Assembly: GCA_903860985.1 (NCBI GenBank)
Contig: CAIOSO010000145.1
Coordinates: 30,705-94,704 of the forward strand
DNA length: 64,000 bases
Reading direction: 5' to 3'
From: an uncultured Flavobacteriales bacterium
Lineage (GTDB): Bacteria > Bacteroidota > Bacteroidia > Flavobacteriales_D > Crocinitomicaceae
Shown here: positions 17,603 to 27,368 of the stretch, one piece after another
How positions within the stretch are numbered: position 1 is the first letter of the stretch
Layout of the letters: the number at the start of each line of letters is the position of its first letter
Made by a program: the position numbers and the translations under genes
The notes under the pieces: generated by a model
What the model saw: only the letters and a program-made list of their open reading frames with translations
What the model was told of the DNA's origin: nothing
Databases searched by the model: none

Positions 17603-19006
17603 TTAGATGTGTAGTGCCCGATTGTCCGTAGCGGCTAATGCTGCTTCTTTCATGGCTTCTGAATACGTTGGATGTCCGTGACAAATACGTGCAATATCTT
17701 CGGCTGAAGCACGGTATTCCATGGCTGTTACTGCTTCCATAATCAAATCGGCTGCACGTGGTGCGATCATGTGAACACCTAAAACCTCATCGGTTTTTTC
17801 ATCCGCTAATATTTTGATAAATCCACTTGTATCCATGCTTGCACGTGCTCGTCCAAGTGCTTTAATCGGGAAACTCCCCACTTTGTAGGCGATACCAGCC
17901 GTTTTTAATTCTTCTTCCGTTTTTCCAACCGCAGCAATTTCTGGCCATGTATAGACAACACCTGGAATCAAATTATAATTGATATGTGGTTTTTGTCCGG
18001 CAATCATTTCTGCCACAAATACGCCTTCTTCTTCGGCTTTGTGAGCCAACATGGCGCCACGAACTACATCGCCAATGGCGTAAATGTGTGCTACTTTCGT
18101 TTGCAAATGGTCATTTACTTCAATTTGACCACGTTCTGTTGCTGCTAATCCTGCTTTGTCTAGGCTCAGTCCTTCCGTGTATGCTTTTCTACCCACTGCA
18201 ACTAAGCAATAATCAGCTTCCAGTGTTACAAGCTCACCTTTTTTATTCTCAGCAGTTAAAACGACTTTTTTACCGGTGTTTTCGACCTTCACTACGCGAT
18301 GCTCCATATAAAACTTGAAACCTTCTTTTTTGAGAATCTTAGCAAATTCTTTTCCAATTCCGGCATCCATCGTAGGAAGAATGCTTGGCGCGAATTCGAT
18401 GACTTCGACTTCTGAACCCAATCTTGCGTAGACAGAGCCAAGTTCTAGACCAATGACACCACCACCTATCACTAACATTCTTTTTGGAATCTCGGTCATG
18501 TTTAATGCCTCTGTTGAAGTGATGATACGTTTCTTATCCGGCTCCATTCCTGGAAAAAAGTTAGGCTTAGAACCCGTGGCAATAATGATGTTTTTTCCTT
18601 GCAGGATCGTTTCTGTACCATCTGCTCCTTTCACTAAAATGGAATTTGCAGATGCAAATGAACCATGTCCATGGAAAACAGTTACTTTGTTTTTGTCCAT
18701 TAAAAATTTCACTCCGGCACAGGTTTGACTCACCACTTCGTTTTTGCGGTTAATCATTTGGGTCAAATTAGCTTTTAGCCCGGTAATTTCAATCCCATGA
18801 GTTTTGAAATTGTGTTGTGCATTGTGATAGTGTTCAGAAGAATCCAACAAGGCTTTTGAAGGGATGCAACCTACATTTAAACAGGTGCCTCCAAGGGTGT
18901 TATATTTTTCTACAAGCGCTGTTTTTAGTCCAAGTTGTGCACATCGAAGTGCTGAAACATATCCACCCGGACCCGATCCTACTACAATTACATCAAAAGC
19001 ATTCAT
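17603..19006 (-). CDS. lpdA: dihydrolipoyl dehydrogenase
   Basis: 467 residues. FAD-dependent E3 component of the pyruvate/2-oxoglutarate dehydrogenase complexes and the glycine cleavage system, re-oxidising dihydrolipoamide with NAD. FAD-binding GSGPGGY (10-16), the redox disulfide in GGTCLNVGCIPSK (Cys42 and Cys47), NAD-binding GGGVIGLELGSV, AIGDVVRGAMLAHKA, and the C-terminal active-site HGHPTYSE are present. It is monocistronic here, with a TAnnTTTG box 15 bases upstream. Confidence 0.97.
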   Translation of the reverse strand: MNAFDVIVVGSGPGGYVSALRCAQLGLKTALVEKYNTLGGTCLNVGCIPSKALLDSSEHYHNAQHNFKTHGIEITGLKANLTQMINRKNEVVSQTCAGVKFLMDKNKVTVFHGHGSFASANSILVKGADGTETILQGKNIIIATGSKPNFFPGMEPDKKRIITSTEALNMTEIPKRMLVIGGGVIGLELGSVYARLGSEVEVIEFAPSILPTMDAGIGKEFAKILKKEGFKFYMEHRVVKVENTGKKVVLTAENKKGELVTLEADYCLVAVGRKAYTEGLSLDKAGLAATERGQIEVNDHLQTKVAHIYAIGDVVRGAMLAHKAEEEGVFVAEMIAGQKPHINYNLIPGVVYTWPEIAAVGKTEEELKTAGIAYKVGSFPIKALGRARASMDTSGFIKILADEKTDEVLGVHMIAPRAADLIMEAVTAMEYRASAEDIARICHGHPTYSEAMKEAALAATDNRALHI

Positions 19007-19021
19007 CTCTCAAATTTTGGT

Positions 19022-19029
19022 CAAAGTTA
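19022..19029 (-). promoter_or_regulatory. -7 promoter element for lpdA
   Basis: Minus-strand TAACTTTG, 15 bases before the lpdA ATG. Confidence 0.55.
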
Positions 19030-19115
19030 GCACAACAATTCACAAGTTAAAAACAGAAAGAGGATATCCGTGAATAAAAACAAACTCTTTTTTGTTTTTT
19101 GCGTTTAACCATCGA

Positions 19116-19916
19116 ATGAAAAATTATTTGATTATCGGATACGGTTGGCTAGGTAAGGCACTTGCGGAAGCGTTAAAAAGCCCGGATGCGATTATTTGGG
19201 CAACCTCATCCGACGACACTAAGTTGAATGACATAAAAAGAGCTAGTATTTCTGCTTTGCGCTTGAAAAAAAACAGTGGAATCCTTTCTTGGCCTGAGGA
19301 TGAGCAAGCACCCGTAAATTTTGATGCGGTTATCGTAACCTTGCCTCCATTTGAAGGGGCTCTTCAGTCACTGTCAAATTTGCTGCAATCGTTGCACGTC
19401 AAATCGATTGTTTTTACAAGTTCCACAGGGGTTTACGAGGATGCTTCAGCACTCGTTAATGAATCTTCGTCAATCAATAAAGATCACTTAGTTTTTCAAA
19501 TGGAAGAACGAATACGTTCGCTACAACCTTCGAACTATACCGTTTTGCGCTTGTCCGGGCATATTGGCCCAAATCGTCATCCAGTGCGGTCTTTCCTTCG
19601 TCATGGACGACACATTCCAAACAGCCAAGCCCCTGTCAATTTAATCCATCAAAAAGACATCATTGCGTCGATACTAGTGACTATGAATGACTCTCAAGGA
19701 AATTCTGTTTACAACGTTTGTTGGCCAGAACATCCAACGAAAGAGGAGTATTATGGAGCTATTTCCCTTAAAATAGGCGAAAAAAGACTGGTCTTTTTGA
19801 AGGGGAATCAGGGAAAGATTATTGATGGGAGCAAAATCACCAACGAGACAGGCTTTCATTATGACTTTTCAATATACGAAATCGATGATTTAGATTTGAG
19901 AAAAGACAACATTTGA
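19116..19916 (+). CDS. NAD(P)-dependent epimerase/dehydratase-like protein
   Basis: 266 residues from ATG 19116 (an upstream TTG opens the frame but precedes no conserved sequence). Rossmann-fold N-terminus NYLIIGYGWLGKALAEAL (GxGxxG), then FDAVIVTLPPF, SIVFTSSTGVYED and YTVLRLSGHIGP: an atypical SDR of the YeeZ type. The usual Tyr-x-x-x-Lys is replaced or displaced, as is common in that subgroup. Substrate unknown. The next gene starts 25 bases downstream but has its own well-formed promoter. Confidence 0.82.
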   Translation: MKNYLIIGYGWLGKALAEALKSPDAIIWATSSDDTKLNDIKRASISALRLKKNSGILSWPEDEQAPVNFDAVIVTLPPFEGALQSLSNLLQSLHVKSIVFTSSTGVYEDASALVNESSSINKDHLVFQMEERIRSLQPSNYTVLRLSGHIGPNRHPVRSFLRHGRHIPNSQAPVNLIHQKDIIASILVTMNDSQGNSVYNVCWPEHPTKEEYYGAISLKIGEKRLVFLKGNQGKIIDGSKITNETGFHYDFSIYEIDDLDLRKDNI

Positions 19917-19926
19917 CCTATTTTTG
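19895..19926 (+). promoter_or_regulatory. promoter for the 19942 surface protein gene
   Basis: TTTG at 19895-19898, a 20-base spacer, then TATTTTTG at 19919-19926, a good match to the Bacteroidota -33/-7 pair. It overlaps the end of the epimerase gene and lies 15 bases before the ATG at 19942. Confidence 0.65.
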
Positions 19927-19941
19927 CGTCTTAGAAACAAC

Positions 19942-22614
19942 ATGAAGAAATTCTACCTTATTTTTTCCTTTTTCATGATGACCAATACCTATGCATCGCA
20001 TATTATTGGAGGAGATATTTATTATGACTATTTAGGAAATAATCAGTACCGTTTTTTCATTACGCTCTACCGAGATTGTAATTCATCAGGTGCGCAATAC
20101 GATGATCCGCTTGCGTTGACGATTTACAAGCCAAACAATGTGTTTTTTGCCAATATTCTCGTCCCTTTTCCGGGGAGTGTCATTTTGCCCATAAACTTTA
20201 ATAATCCCTGTGCGACTCCACCCAATAACATTTGTGTGGAACGTGCCATCTATACCACTGTTGTTACTTTACCGCCTTCACCGGGTGGATATGACGTTTC
20301 CTATCAGCGGTGTTGCCGTGGGCCAAATATCACGAATTTATTGTTTCCTGATGATACAGGCATAACACTTACCACACATGTTCCAGGATCTGACACTGGA
20401 TTCACCGCGAATAGTAGTCCGCGGTTTACCAATTATCCACCAGTATTACTGTGCAATAATGATGAGCTCATATTTAATCACATCGCAACTGACCCGGATG
20501 GAGACTTTCTTACATATTCCTTAGTAACCCCATGGTCTGGAGCGAGTTCTGCGAATCCACAACCTACGCAAGCTCCCGCGCCCCCTTATTTTCCCGTGCA
20601 ATGGAATGGCGGAACGTTCAACGCGCAACAGCCCTTAGGTCCTGGATCCTCTACCGTCATTGATCCATTGAGCGGAGTTTTAACAGTAAATCCCAACATG
20701 ATTGGTTTGTTCGTGGTTGGCGTTTGCGTGAAGGAATATCGAAATGGGGTATTGGTTGGACAAACGATCCGTGATTTTTTATTCCGCGTCTTTGATTGCA
20801 ATATTGTGATGCAGGCCTTATTGCCTTTACAAACGCAATTACCAACGTTTATTTCTTATTGCCAAGGATTGAATGTCCAATTCGTCAATAATTCATATGG
20901 TGGTTCATCCTATGCCTGGAATTTTGGCGTTCCGAATATCACCAATGATGTCAGCACGCAATTTGCACCTAATTACACATTTCCTTCTCCCGGAAATTAC
21001 AACGTTCAATTAATCGTGAACCCTGGAATGCCTTGTACGGATACAGCCTACATGAATATAGTTGTAAATAACCCACTGAGTGTTTCTTGGACTTCTCAAG
21101 ATTCCTTATGCATCCTTGGAAACAACTTTGACTTTATCGCCAATGTATCCAATCCTTCCTCAAGTCTCACATGGGTGTTAGATCCTACGGCGAGTCAAAC
21201 CTCTGGAACTGGAAATGCAGTTTTCAATGTCTCTTTTTCTACTCCGGGCTACCACACCATAGAAGTAATTGCTGATGATGGATTTTGTCAATTAAGTTAT
21301 GTGGATTCTGTTTTCATCTTCGAAGTTCCAACAAGCGTAATTTCTGTTCCTCCATTGGTGGAGTGTATCGGATTCACGGTCCCATTTGGCAATAACTCTA
21401 GCTCGGCAATCAATTATTCGTGGGATTTTAGTTTGGGATCGAATAGCGTTGGACAAAGTAATTTAACGACGCCGACCTTTACCTTTCCAGCACCAGGAGT
21501 TTACACCGTTCAATTAATTGCTAGTTCCTTTTCTACGTGTTCAGATACCTCCGAAGTTCAAGTAACTATTAAAGAACCCTTAGTTATGTCGATAAGTCAT
21601 ACTGATTCGTTGTGTATTGACGAGACATTTGATTTTTTAGCCACTGTTTCAGGTCCGAGTAATGCTACTTTCCAATGGGAATTTGGAACGAATGCGAATC
21701 CAAGTTCCGCTACTTCATTGAGTGTACAAGGACTGAGTTATACGCAGCCAGGAACACAAGTTGTTTATTTTATTGGTCAATATGACAACTGTGCAGATAC
21801 GGTGAGTTCGACGGTACAAATTTTCGGGCATGCAAACATCGATTTCATGTTTATCAATAGCTTGCAGTGCGCTCCTTCCCTTGCACAATTTGTGAATTTG
21901 AGTCAATCGGATGTTCCGACACAATACTATTGGGATTTTGGAGATGGCGCTAGCTCAACCGCTGTGAATCCAAATCACATTTATTTAACACCTGGAAATT
22001 ACAGTGTGAGTTTAACTTTGAATCAGCTCTATGGATGTATGGATACGCTTTTCATGATGAAACAGGATTTAATTACCGTACATCCTTCGCCAACGGCAGG
22101 ATTTATGGTCAATCCTGACAAGGTCGATGTGTGTCAAAACACGGTGTCCTTCATTGATCAATCTAGCGGAGCAACCAACTACCAGTATATTTTTGACAAT
22201 AGAGCATATACGTCGAACCTTGCTAATTTCAATCACGATTACATCAATTCAGGTTCTGACTATCCAATCCAGATAGTATCGAATCAATATGGTTGTCGAG
22301 ACACGGCAAGAAGTACGGTTATGGTAGAACCTTTTTCGATTTACATTCCAAATACATTCATTCCTGATCAGAATAACCGAAACGAATTATTCAAACCAAT
22401 TACGGATTTTGATGTTGTCGCATGGGAATTCAGTATTTACAACCGATGGGGGGAGTTGATTTTTCAAACCAATGATCCGAAGCAAGCTTGGGATGGTCAA
22501 TTGAATGGAGTGATGTGTCAAGATGGATTGTATTCGTACAAACTCAAATTCCGATCATGTGACAAGCCCTACATTTGGCAGGCTTTGGATGGATTTGTGA
22601 CCTTGATTAGGTAA
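19942..22614 (+). CDS. PKD-repeat surface protein with T9SS type B (CHU_C) C-terminal domain
   Basis: 890 residues from ATG 19942, giving a proper signal peptide (MKKFYLIFSFFMMTNTYA then SHIIGGD). The N-terminal 280 residues have the HIIGG(D/E)IYYDYLG...RFFITLYRDCN opening and paired Cys found in Bacteroidota gliding-associated proteins. Four PKD-like repeats follow (YAWNFG, INYSWDFS, FQWEFGTN, YYWDFGDGA). The last 85 residues are the type B sorting domain (IYIPNTFIPDQNNRNE, YNRWGELIF, AWDGQLNG). It should be delivered to the surface by T9SS; adhesion is an inference. It abuts lptB at the stop codons with no spacing. Confidence 0.9.
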   Translation: MKKFYLIFSFFMMTNTYASHIIGGDIYYDYLGNNQYRFFITLYRDCNSSGAQYDDPLALTIYKPNNVFFANILVPFPGSVILPINFNNPCATPPNNICVERAIYTTVVTLPPSPGGYDVSYQRCCRGPNITNLLFPDDTGITLTTHVPGSDTGFTANSSPRFTNYPPVLLCNNDELIFNHIATDPDGDFLTYSLVTPWSGASSANPQPTQAPAPPYFPVQWNGGTFNAQQPLGPGSSTVIDPLSGVLTVNPNMIGLFVVGVCVKEYRNGVLVGQTIRDFLFRVFDCNIVMQALLPLQTQLPTFISYCQGLNVQFVNNSYGGSSYAWNFGVPNITNDVSTQFAPNYTFPSPGNYNVQLIVNPGMPCTDTAYMNIVVNNPLSVSWTSQDSLCILGNNFDFIANVSNPSSSLTWVLDPTASQTSGTGNAVFNVSFSTPGYHTIEVIADDGFCQLSYVDSVFIFEVPTSVISVPPLVECIGFTVPFGNNSSSAINYSWDFSLGSNSVGQSNLTTPTFTFPAPGVYTVQLIASSFSTCSDTSEVQVTIKEPLVMSISHTDSLCIDETFDFLATVSGPSNATFQWEFGTNANPSSATSLSVQGLSYTQPGTQVVYFIGQYDNCADTVSSTVQIFGHANIDFMFINSLQCAPSLAQFVNLSQSDVPTQYYWDFGDGASSTAVNPNHIYLTPGNYSVSLTLNQLYGCMDTLFMMKQDLITVHPSPTAGFMVNPDKVDVCQNTVSFIDQSSGATNYQYIFDNRAYTSNLANFNHDYINSGSDYPIQIVSNQYGCRDTARSTVMVEPFSIYIPNTFIPDQNNRNELFKPITDFDVVAWEFSIYNRWGELIFQTNDPKQAWDGQLNGVMCQDGLYSYKLKFRSCDKPYIWQALDGFVTLIR

Positions 22615-23340
22615 TTATTTTCGCAACACGAAATTTTGACCTAAATAGACTTTTCGAACTTGTTCATCTGAGGCCAATTCTTCCGCCGTTCCTGATTTCA
22701 AAATACTTCCTTCGAAAAGTAAATACGCACGATCGGTAATCGACAGTGTTTCTTGTACATTGTGGTCTGTGATGAGAATGCCGATGTTTCGTTTTTTCAG
22801 CTCCGATATGATACTTTGGATGTCTTCTACGGCAATTGGATCTACACCAGCGAAGGGTTCGTCCAACAGGACAAATTTCGGATTCGTTGCTAAGGCTCTG
22901 GCAATCTCCGTTCTTCTTTTTTCTCCTCCGGACAAGCGGTTACCGAGGTTTTTTCGAACATGCGTCAAACTAAATTCTTCCAACAGTTGTTCCAGCTTTT
23001 CTGATCGTTCTTGTTTAGATAAATCAGTCATTTCAAGAATGGCCATGATGTTATCTTCCACACTTAGTTTTCGAAAGACAGAAACTTCTTGTGGAAGGTA
23101 GCCGATGCCCATTTGAGCGCGTTTATACATGGGAAGTTTAGTGATTTCTACATCGTCTAAAAACACATTTCCTTCATCTGGACGAACCAAACCAACCATC
23201 ATGTAAAAGGACGTGGTTTTTCCAGCACCGTTTGGACCTAAAAGCCCAACAATTTCTCCTTGTTCGACTTCAACGGAAACACCATTAACAACGGGTCTTC
23301 CTTTGTAGGATTTACGAATATTTTGTGTGTATAATTTCAC
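22615..23340 (-). CDS. lptB: LPS export ABC transporter ATP-binding protein
   Basis: 241 residues. ATPase that powers lipopolysaccharide extraction from the inner membrane by the LptB2FG complex. Walker [10 protein letters not shown] (35-43), Q-loop [17 protein letters not shown], signature [15 protein letters not shown] and Walker [14 protein letters not shown] are all LptB-like. It is third in a tatC-DUF5686-lptB run with gaps of 9 and 12 bases, so a single envelope-biogenesis operon is likely. Confidence 0.96.
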   Translation of the reverse strand: MKLYTQNIRKSYKGRPVVNGVSVEVEQGEIVGLLGPNGAGKTTSFYMMVGLVRPDEGNVFLDDVEITKLPMYKRAQMGIGYLPQEVSVFRKLSVEDNIMAILEMTDLSKQERSEKLEQLLEEFSLTHVRKNLGNRLSGGEKRRTEIARALATNPKFVLLDEPFAGVDPIAVEDIQSIISELKKRNIGILITDHNVQETLSITDRAYLLFEGSILKSGTAEELASDEQVRKVYLGQNFVLRK

Positions 23341-23352
23341 GATACTAAGGTA

Positions 23353-25797
23353 TTAAAAATTCAATGCATAGCGTGCACGAATTCCAAATGGACTTTGTCC
23401 AGGAATCGGATGAGTCATTCTCCAAACGAGGTCAACTCGAATCACCTTTAAAATATTCTCGATACCAATCGAAGTTTCCATATAGGGCACACCATTAAAA
23501 CGCTTCACAAAATCAGGAATTAACATGGCTTGCTCATGTTTTTGACTGATGTCACCGTAAAGAATTCTTCCGGTGGAAACAAGTCTTAGGTTTAGTTTTT
23601 TCACGAGTGGAATGCGGTCGAAAAACAATCCTTCCCAATGATTTTCAACGAACCCTGTGATGTATTTATCACTGATGAATTCCATGAAGTTCAATTTATT
23701 AAAAGTACTGGTAAGCAACCACAAGGATTGATTTCCTTCATGTACCTTTAAAAATGGATAAGCGGTTGTCCCGAATATGTATCCAGCGGTTACCCCGTAA
23801 CGCATCCGTCCCAAAACACCCAATTGCGTGTTGTGTTCCATTTGAAACTCCAAACGTTGGTAATTATATTCACTGCCAAAGATGTTCTTCATTCCAATAA
23901 TGGCTTGTAGGGAGAAGATTGGATAAACAGATCGTAAACTGGTGCGATCAAAATAACCAGATAAAAATTCCTCTCCTTTTGTCCAACGAACCCGTCCAAT
24001 AAATTCAAACGTTTTAATATTAGACACATTCACTGTATCGAAATTAACAATTCGTTGATAATTCGCTAGTCCGAGTGGGGTATAGCTTTTCCATTCAAAT
24101 CCACCGTAAAGAATCAGGTCTTTTTTTATGTCCTTTTCTAAATTAAGGCCAATTTTATTGACGAAAGTCAATTTATCAAACGGCGCGGTATTAAATACAG
24201 TAGCAAAGGTACTGCCCATGGAAGCTGCAGTTGGAGATTGCCCGATTTGTTCAATGTCGTAAGAATAAATCCCGGTGAGCATCCCTCTTTTTTTCGGAGT
24301 AATGTTATACCTGATTTTGGCGGCATACTTTAATTTATCATCTCCAAATCCGTAAGCAACACGTCCACCAAGTTCTAGGCGCTTGGAAAAATCATTAGAT
24401 GTTCTGAGTGCCATGGCAAGGCGGTATTTTTCAACCGGATTGGTGCTGATTAAGGAGGTTGCATTTCCAAGCTCAATTTTATGGAATTGATAATAGCCAG
24501 TGGTAGCGAAGTAAATGAATTTCTTCATCGACTTATAAAAACTGGTTTTACTCAAAGAATCTACCATTTCTTCGATGTGTTTTTCTTGAACATTTAAAAC
24601 GACCGGTCTGTTTTTTTGCCAATATTCTTGCGATCGAAGTTTAGCACTGTCGCTCATTTCAACGGCATTGGTGGCGTAAAACAAATTTTCTTTGGCTTGA
24701 TTAATGACAAAATCATCGCGTTTACTGTATTTGCGGCCGTACATTCCAAGAATTTTTGAATCTTCCGTCAAACGAAACTCAATGATTAATCGTTCTTCTG
24801 TCAGCATCCACACCTCATTTTGCACCTGATCAAAATAATGTTCGAAGTAAAAATTTTGGATGTAATTCAGGTTTGCATCTGGAGAAATTGCGGCTTTAAT
24901 TTGCTTTACCGCATAGGTAGTGTCGTTGATCCACATTTCCCCTGTGAAAGCTAAATCACCTGTTCTTTTGGGTTCAAATCGCAATTTATAACACCAATCA
25001 GAACCAATAAATGTTGAATCTTCCAAGACAAATTGATAATATGTTCGCGCAAAGGGCGCTAGCGGGCTTATGAACGATTTATTGAATAAGTCATAGATAT
25101 TGTCGTAGATGTTTAAGTCGAGGTACATATCACCTAAAAACTGATTCACTTGAAGGTTCTCCAAGCCTGTAATTTTAGTTGCTTGTACGATTTCTTTTTT
25201 TTGTTTGGGTTTATTTTTAAAGTAAAAATCAGATAATGATTCTGAAAGTATTACCGGTAAATAATTTTTGCCGTCATTGGTTGAATCCAAATAATTCATC
25301 ACGAGATCCATCCGCTTAATGAGTCCGTTTTGTTGAAACTTGTCGCCAATATTGTTTAAATCAAGCTGAATTTTATTGTAGAGTTTATACTGATAGGCAT
25401 CAAGCTTCTCTTTGTTATTAATCGGTTTATTTGCAATAACTTTCTTGTGTAAGGCAACCGCAGGGGACTCACTTGAAATCATCACAACGACATCTTTGTA
25501 ATCAGTAGATTGAATGCGCATTGTCACATTCAAGGTCTGTTCGATATCTTTTTTGATTTTTAAAGATTGTGATTGGAATCCAATGAATTGAACATTTATA
25601 GAATCAGTTGCGTAGTAGCTTTGAAGAAAATAGGCACCTGTTGAATCTGTTAAATCTCCTATTTTGGTTCCGACAAACCTTACGCGGGCAAAAGGGACTG
25701 GTTCTCCTTTTTCATCTTTCACATATCCTTTTACAGTAGTTGTCTGCGAAAGCGCAATAAATGGACAAAAGAAAAAAAGAATGAGTAGGATTTTCAT
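23353..25797 (-). CDS. DUF5686 outer-membrane protein with carboxypeptidase-like regulatory domain
   Basis: 814 residues. Signal peptide (MKILLILFFFCPFIALS, Gln at +1), then a carboxypeptidase-D regulatory-like beta-sandwich (TTVKGYVKDEKGEPVPFARVRFVG, about 20-105), then the DUF5686 region that ends in a predicted beta-barrel with alternating aromatic/hydrophobic strands and a C-terminal Phe (IRARYALNF). The layout resembles a TonB-type receptor without a plug; its function is not established. Position between tatC and lptB suggests a role in outer-membrane or surface assembly. Confidence 0.85.
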   Translation of the reverse strand: MKILLILFFFCPFIALSQTTTVKGYVKDEKGEPVPFARVRFVGTKIGDLTDSTGAYFLQSYYATDSINVQFIGFQSQSLKIKKDIEQTLNVTMRIQSTDYKDVVVMISSESPAVALHKKVIANKPINNKEKLDAYQYKLYNKIQLDLNNIGDKFQQNGLIKRMDLVMNYLDSTNDGKNYLPVILSESLSDFYFKNKPKQKKEIVQATKITGLENLQVNQFLGDMYLDLNIYDNIYDLFNKSFISPLAPFARTYYQFVLEDSTFIGSDWCYKLRFEPKRTGDLAFTGEMWINDTTYAVKQIKAAISPDANLNYIQNFYFEHYFDQVQNEVWMLTEERLIIEFRLTEDSKILGMYGRKYSKRDDFVINQAKENLFYATNAVEMSDSAKLRSQEYWQKNRPVVLNVQEKHIEEMVDSLSKTSFYKSMKKFIYFATTGYYQFHKIELGNATSLISTNPVEKYRLAMALRTSNDFSKRLELGGRVAYGFGDDKLKYAAKIRYNITPKKRGMLTGIYSYDIEQIGQSPTAASMGSTFATVFNTAPFDKLTFVNKIGLNLEKDIKKDLILYGGFEWKSYTPLGLANYQRIVNFDTVNVSNIKTFEFIGRVRWTKGEEFLSGYFDRTSLRSVYPIFSLQAIIGMKNIFGSEYNYQRLEFQMEHNTQLGVLGRMRYGVTAGYIFGTTAYPFLKVHEGNQSLWLLTSTFNKLNFMEFISDKYITGFVENHWEGLFFDRIPLVKKLNLRLVSTGRILYGDISQKHEQAMLIPDFVKRFNGVPYMETSIGIENILKVIRVDLVWRMTHPIPGQSPFGIRARYALNF

Positions 25798-25806
25798 AAG
25801 GACTAA

Positions 25807-26586
25807 TTAGTCTTTTTGATTTTTTGCTACACGTTTGGCAACTAGTACACTAATTTCAAACAATAAGTAAATTGGAATGGTCACAATGACTTGAGATATC
25901 ACATCCGGGGGAGTGATGATGGCCGCAAGTATAAGAATGACGACAACAGCATGTTTCCGGTATTTCACAAGGAATTCAGGCGTGAAAAGTCCAATTTTAA
26001 CTAATAGATAGGTGACAACCGGCAGTAAAAAGAATAATCCGGTATAAAATACGGTGGAGAGAATGGTACTCATGTAAGAACTAATCGTGAAGTCATTCTT
26101 GATTTGATCTGTAATTTGAAAGGCTCCGAAAAACTGAACACTTAATGGAGCAACAACGAAGTAACCAAAAAGAATTCCCGTAAAGAAGAGGATACTCACA
26201 TAAAAAACAATGCCCTTTGCCATTTTACGTTCTTTGAACTTCAATCCGGGTTTAACAAATGACCACAATTGATAAAATATATAAGGGAATGACAAAACAG
26301 CTCCACCCATAATACTCATCATCAAGGCATAGGAGAATTGTCCGGATAAGGTCATGCTCTGAAAATTCACCGGGATTTTTTCGATGCAGACATTCAAGTA
26401 TTCGCACAAAAGTTGGAAGGTAATAAAATCAGGGTCAATCATGATCAAGAAAACATTTTCCATGATTTCTTTTTGGTAAATCCAAATAACGATGGCAAAT
26501 ATGATAATGGCCACTGCGGAGCGCATTAATCTCCAGCGCAGTTCTTCGAGGTGGTCAAGAAAGGACATTTGCTTATTGTCTGACAT
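25807..26586 (-). CDS. tatC: twin-arginine translocase subunit TatC
   Basis: 259 residues with six membrane segments. The cytoplasmic N-terminus MSFLDHLEELRWRLMRS contains the conserved L-E-E-L-R recognition element for twin-arginine signal peptides, and FVKPGLKFKERK lies in the first cytoplasmic loop. It forms the Tat receptor with TatA/B-type subunits, which are not in this window. First gene of the tatC-DUF5686-lptB operon; its start codon is four bases after a TACTTTTG box. Confidence 0.96.
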   Translation of the reverse strand: MSDNKQMSFLDHLEELRWRLMRSAVAIIIFAIVIWIYQKEIMENVFLIMIDPDFITFQLLCEYLNVCIEKIPVNFQSMTLSGQFSYALMMSIMGGAVLSFPYIFYQLWSFVKPGLKFKERKMAKGIVFYVSILFFTGILFGYFVVAPLSVQFFGAFQITDQIKNDFTISSYMSTILSTVFYTGLFFLLPVVTYLLVKIGLFTPEFLVKYRKHAVVVILILAAIITPPDVISQVIVTIPIYLLFEISVLVAKRVAKNQKD

Positions 26587-26590
26587 GTTG

Positions 26591-26598
26591 CAAAAGTA
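26591..26598 (-). promoter_or_regulatory. -7 promoter element, four bases before the tatC ATG
   Basis: Minus-strand TACTTTTG followed by CAAC and the ATG at 26586; nearly identical to the arrangement at 7743 (TACTTTTG, CACC, ATG). Confidence 0.62.
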
Positions 26599-26628
26599 GT
26601 GATTTTATCCCGCTTTAAAATGAAATTA

Positions 26629-26653
26629 CAGAACGTAAATACTTTACGTTCTG
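26629..26653. promoter_or_regulatory. perfect 11-bp inverted repeat, operator-like
   Basis: CAGAACGTAAA (26629-26639), spacer TAC, TTTACGTTCTG (26643-26653). It lies between the divergent tatC and 26684 starts, upstream of a CAACTTTG box (26660-26667), where a regulator could cover the -33 region of the plus-strand gene. No T-tract follows on either strand, so a terminator is unlikely. Confidence 0.6.
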
Positions 26654-26683
26654 ATGCCCCAACTTTGTTTAAAATTAAACGAA

Positions 26684-26998
26684 ATGGAAAAGAAATTTGA
26701 ATTAAAGGAAATGTGGTTTAATAATACGGATTCTGAAGTCGTATTAACGGGTATTTTACACAAAGAATTTCTTCAGTACGACACAAAGGTTCGTATGCCA
26801 ATAGGTCGTTTGAATGCTTTGGTAAATTTACTTCAAAAAAACAACGAACAATTTGATCTTTACGATCATATGTGTTGTTTTAATTTAGGATTCGTCATCG
26901 AATACAATGTGGTATTACCGGCTGAGTTGAACCGAATGTTCACCCAGCGAGAGTTGGAAGGTGAAGCGTTGGTTCCGCTTAAGCAGATCTGCGCTTAA
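26684..26998 (+). CDS. hypothetical protein
   Basis: 104 residues from ATG 26684; an in-frame ATG at 26654 would place the weak -7 element (CAACTTTG) inside the gene. Predicted soluble alpha/beta protein: FELKEMWFNNTDSEVVLTG, then LNALVNLLQKN and a Cys-Cys pair (HMCCFNLGF). I do not recognise a family. It is divergent from tatC with an 11-bp dyad between them. Its stop codon shares a TTAA with the stop of the converging lipoprotein gene. Confidence 0.65.
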   Translation: MEKKFELKEMWFNNTDSEVVLTGILHKEFLQYDTKVRMPIGRLNALVNLLQKNNEQFDLYDHMCCFNLGFVIEYNVVLPAELNRMFTQRELEGEALVPLKQICA

Positions 26999-27357
26999 GG
27001 TTGGATGTAAACTGTTTCTTCGTTTACTTTTTCAGCTTCAATTTTAATAATACCGGCACCTGACTTATTGCCTTTTTTAGCGTCAATGTCTAAAACAGCA
27101 ACTCCTGCTTGTCCGAGTTGGTATAATTCGTTGTAATTGAATGTTGCCATCCCATTTAAATTGGTGTAGGCAGTATCAAAAACAGCTACTTGCTGAGGAG
27201 TCCCCTGTGTATTCGTGCCATATAAAACAACCATAGCGTTGCTCACACTTGCGTTATTTTCATCTTTTATGTAAATGTTGGCAACCGTATCTAATTTCTT
27301 TCTGCAAGAAGTAGAAACAATAATGGAAAGGATCGCAAGAACAATGATATTTTTCAT
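26995..27357 (-). CDS. small lipoprotein with transthyretin/CNA-B-like fold (array member 3)
   Basis: 120 residues. Lipoprotein signal peptide with lipobox STSC, then a single beta-sandwich domain: LDTVANIYIKDENNASVSNAMVVLYG, FDTAYTNLNGMATFNY, and a C-terminal strand ETVYIQP. The pattern (short polar linker, [VI]x[VI]xD...A.V.L.G, D(T/S)..TN..G.A.F) is shared with the two upstream genes, so this is the last of three tandem paralogues. The fold resembles carboxypeptidase regulatory-like domains. It should be anchored to a membrane facing the periplasm or surface; function unknown. Confidence 0.75.
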   Translation of the reverse strand: MKNIIVLAILSIIVSTSCRKKLDTVANIYIKDENNASVSNAMVVLYGTNTQGTPQQVAVFDTAYTNLNGMATFNYNELYQLGQAGVAVLDIDAKKGNKSGAGIIKIEAEKVNEETVYIQP

Positions 27358-27368
27358 CTTGATTAAAT

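Noticed and set aside
22607..22644. Possible hairpin TTAGGT...ACCTAA with inner TTTCG/CGAAA at the junction of the type B protein gene and lptB.
   Set aside because: Large asymmetric internal loop and no T-tract on either strand; not a convincing terminator.
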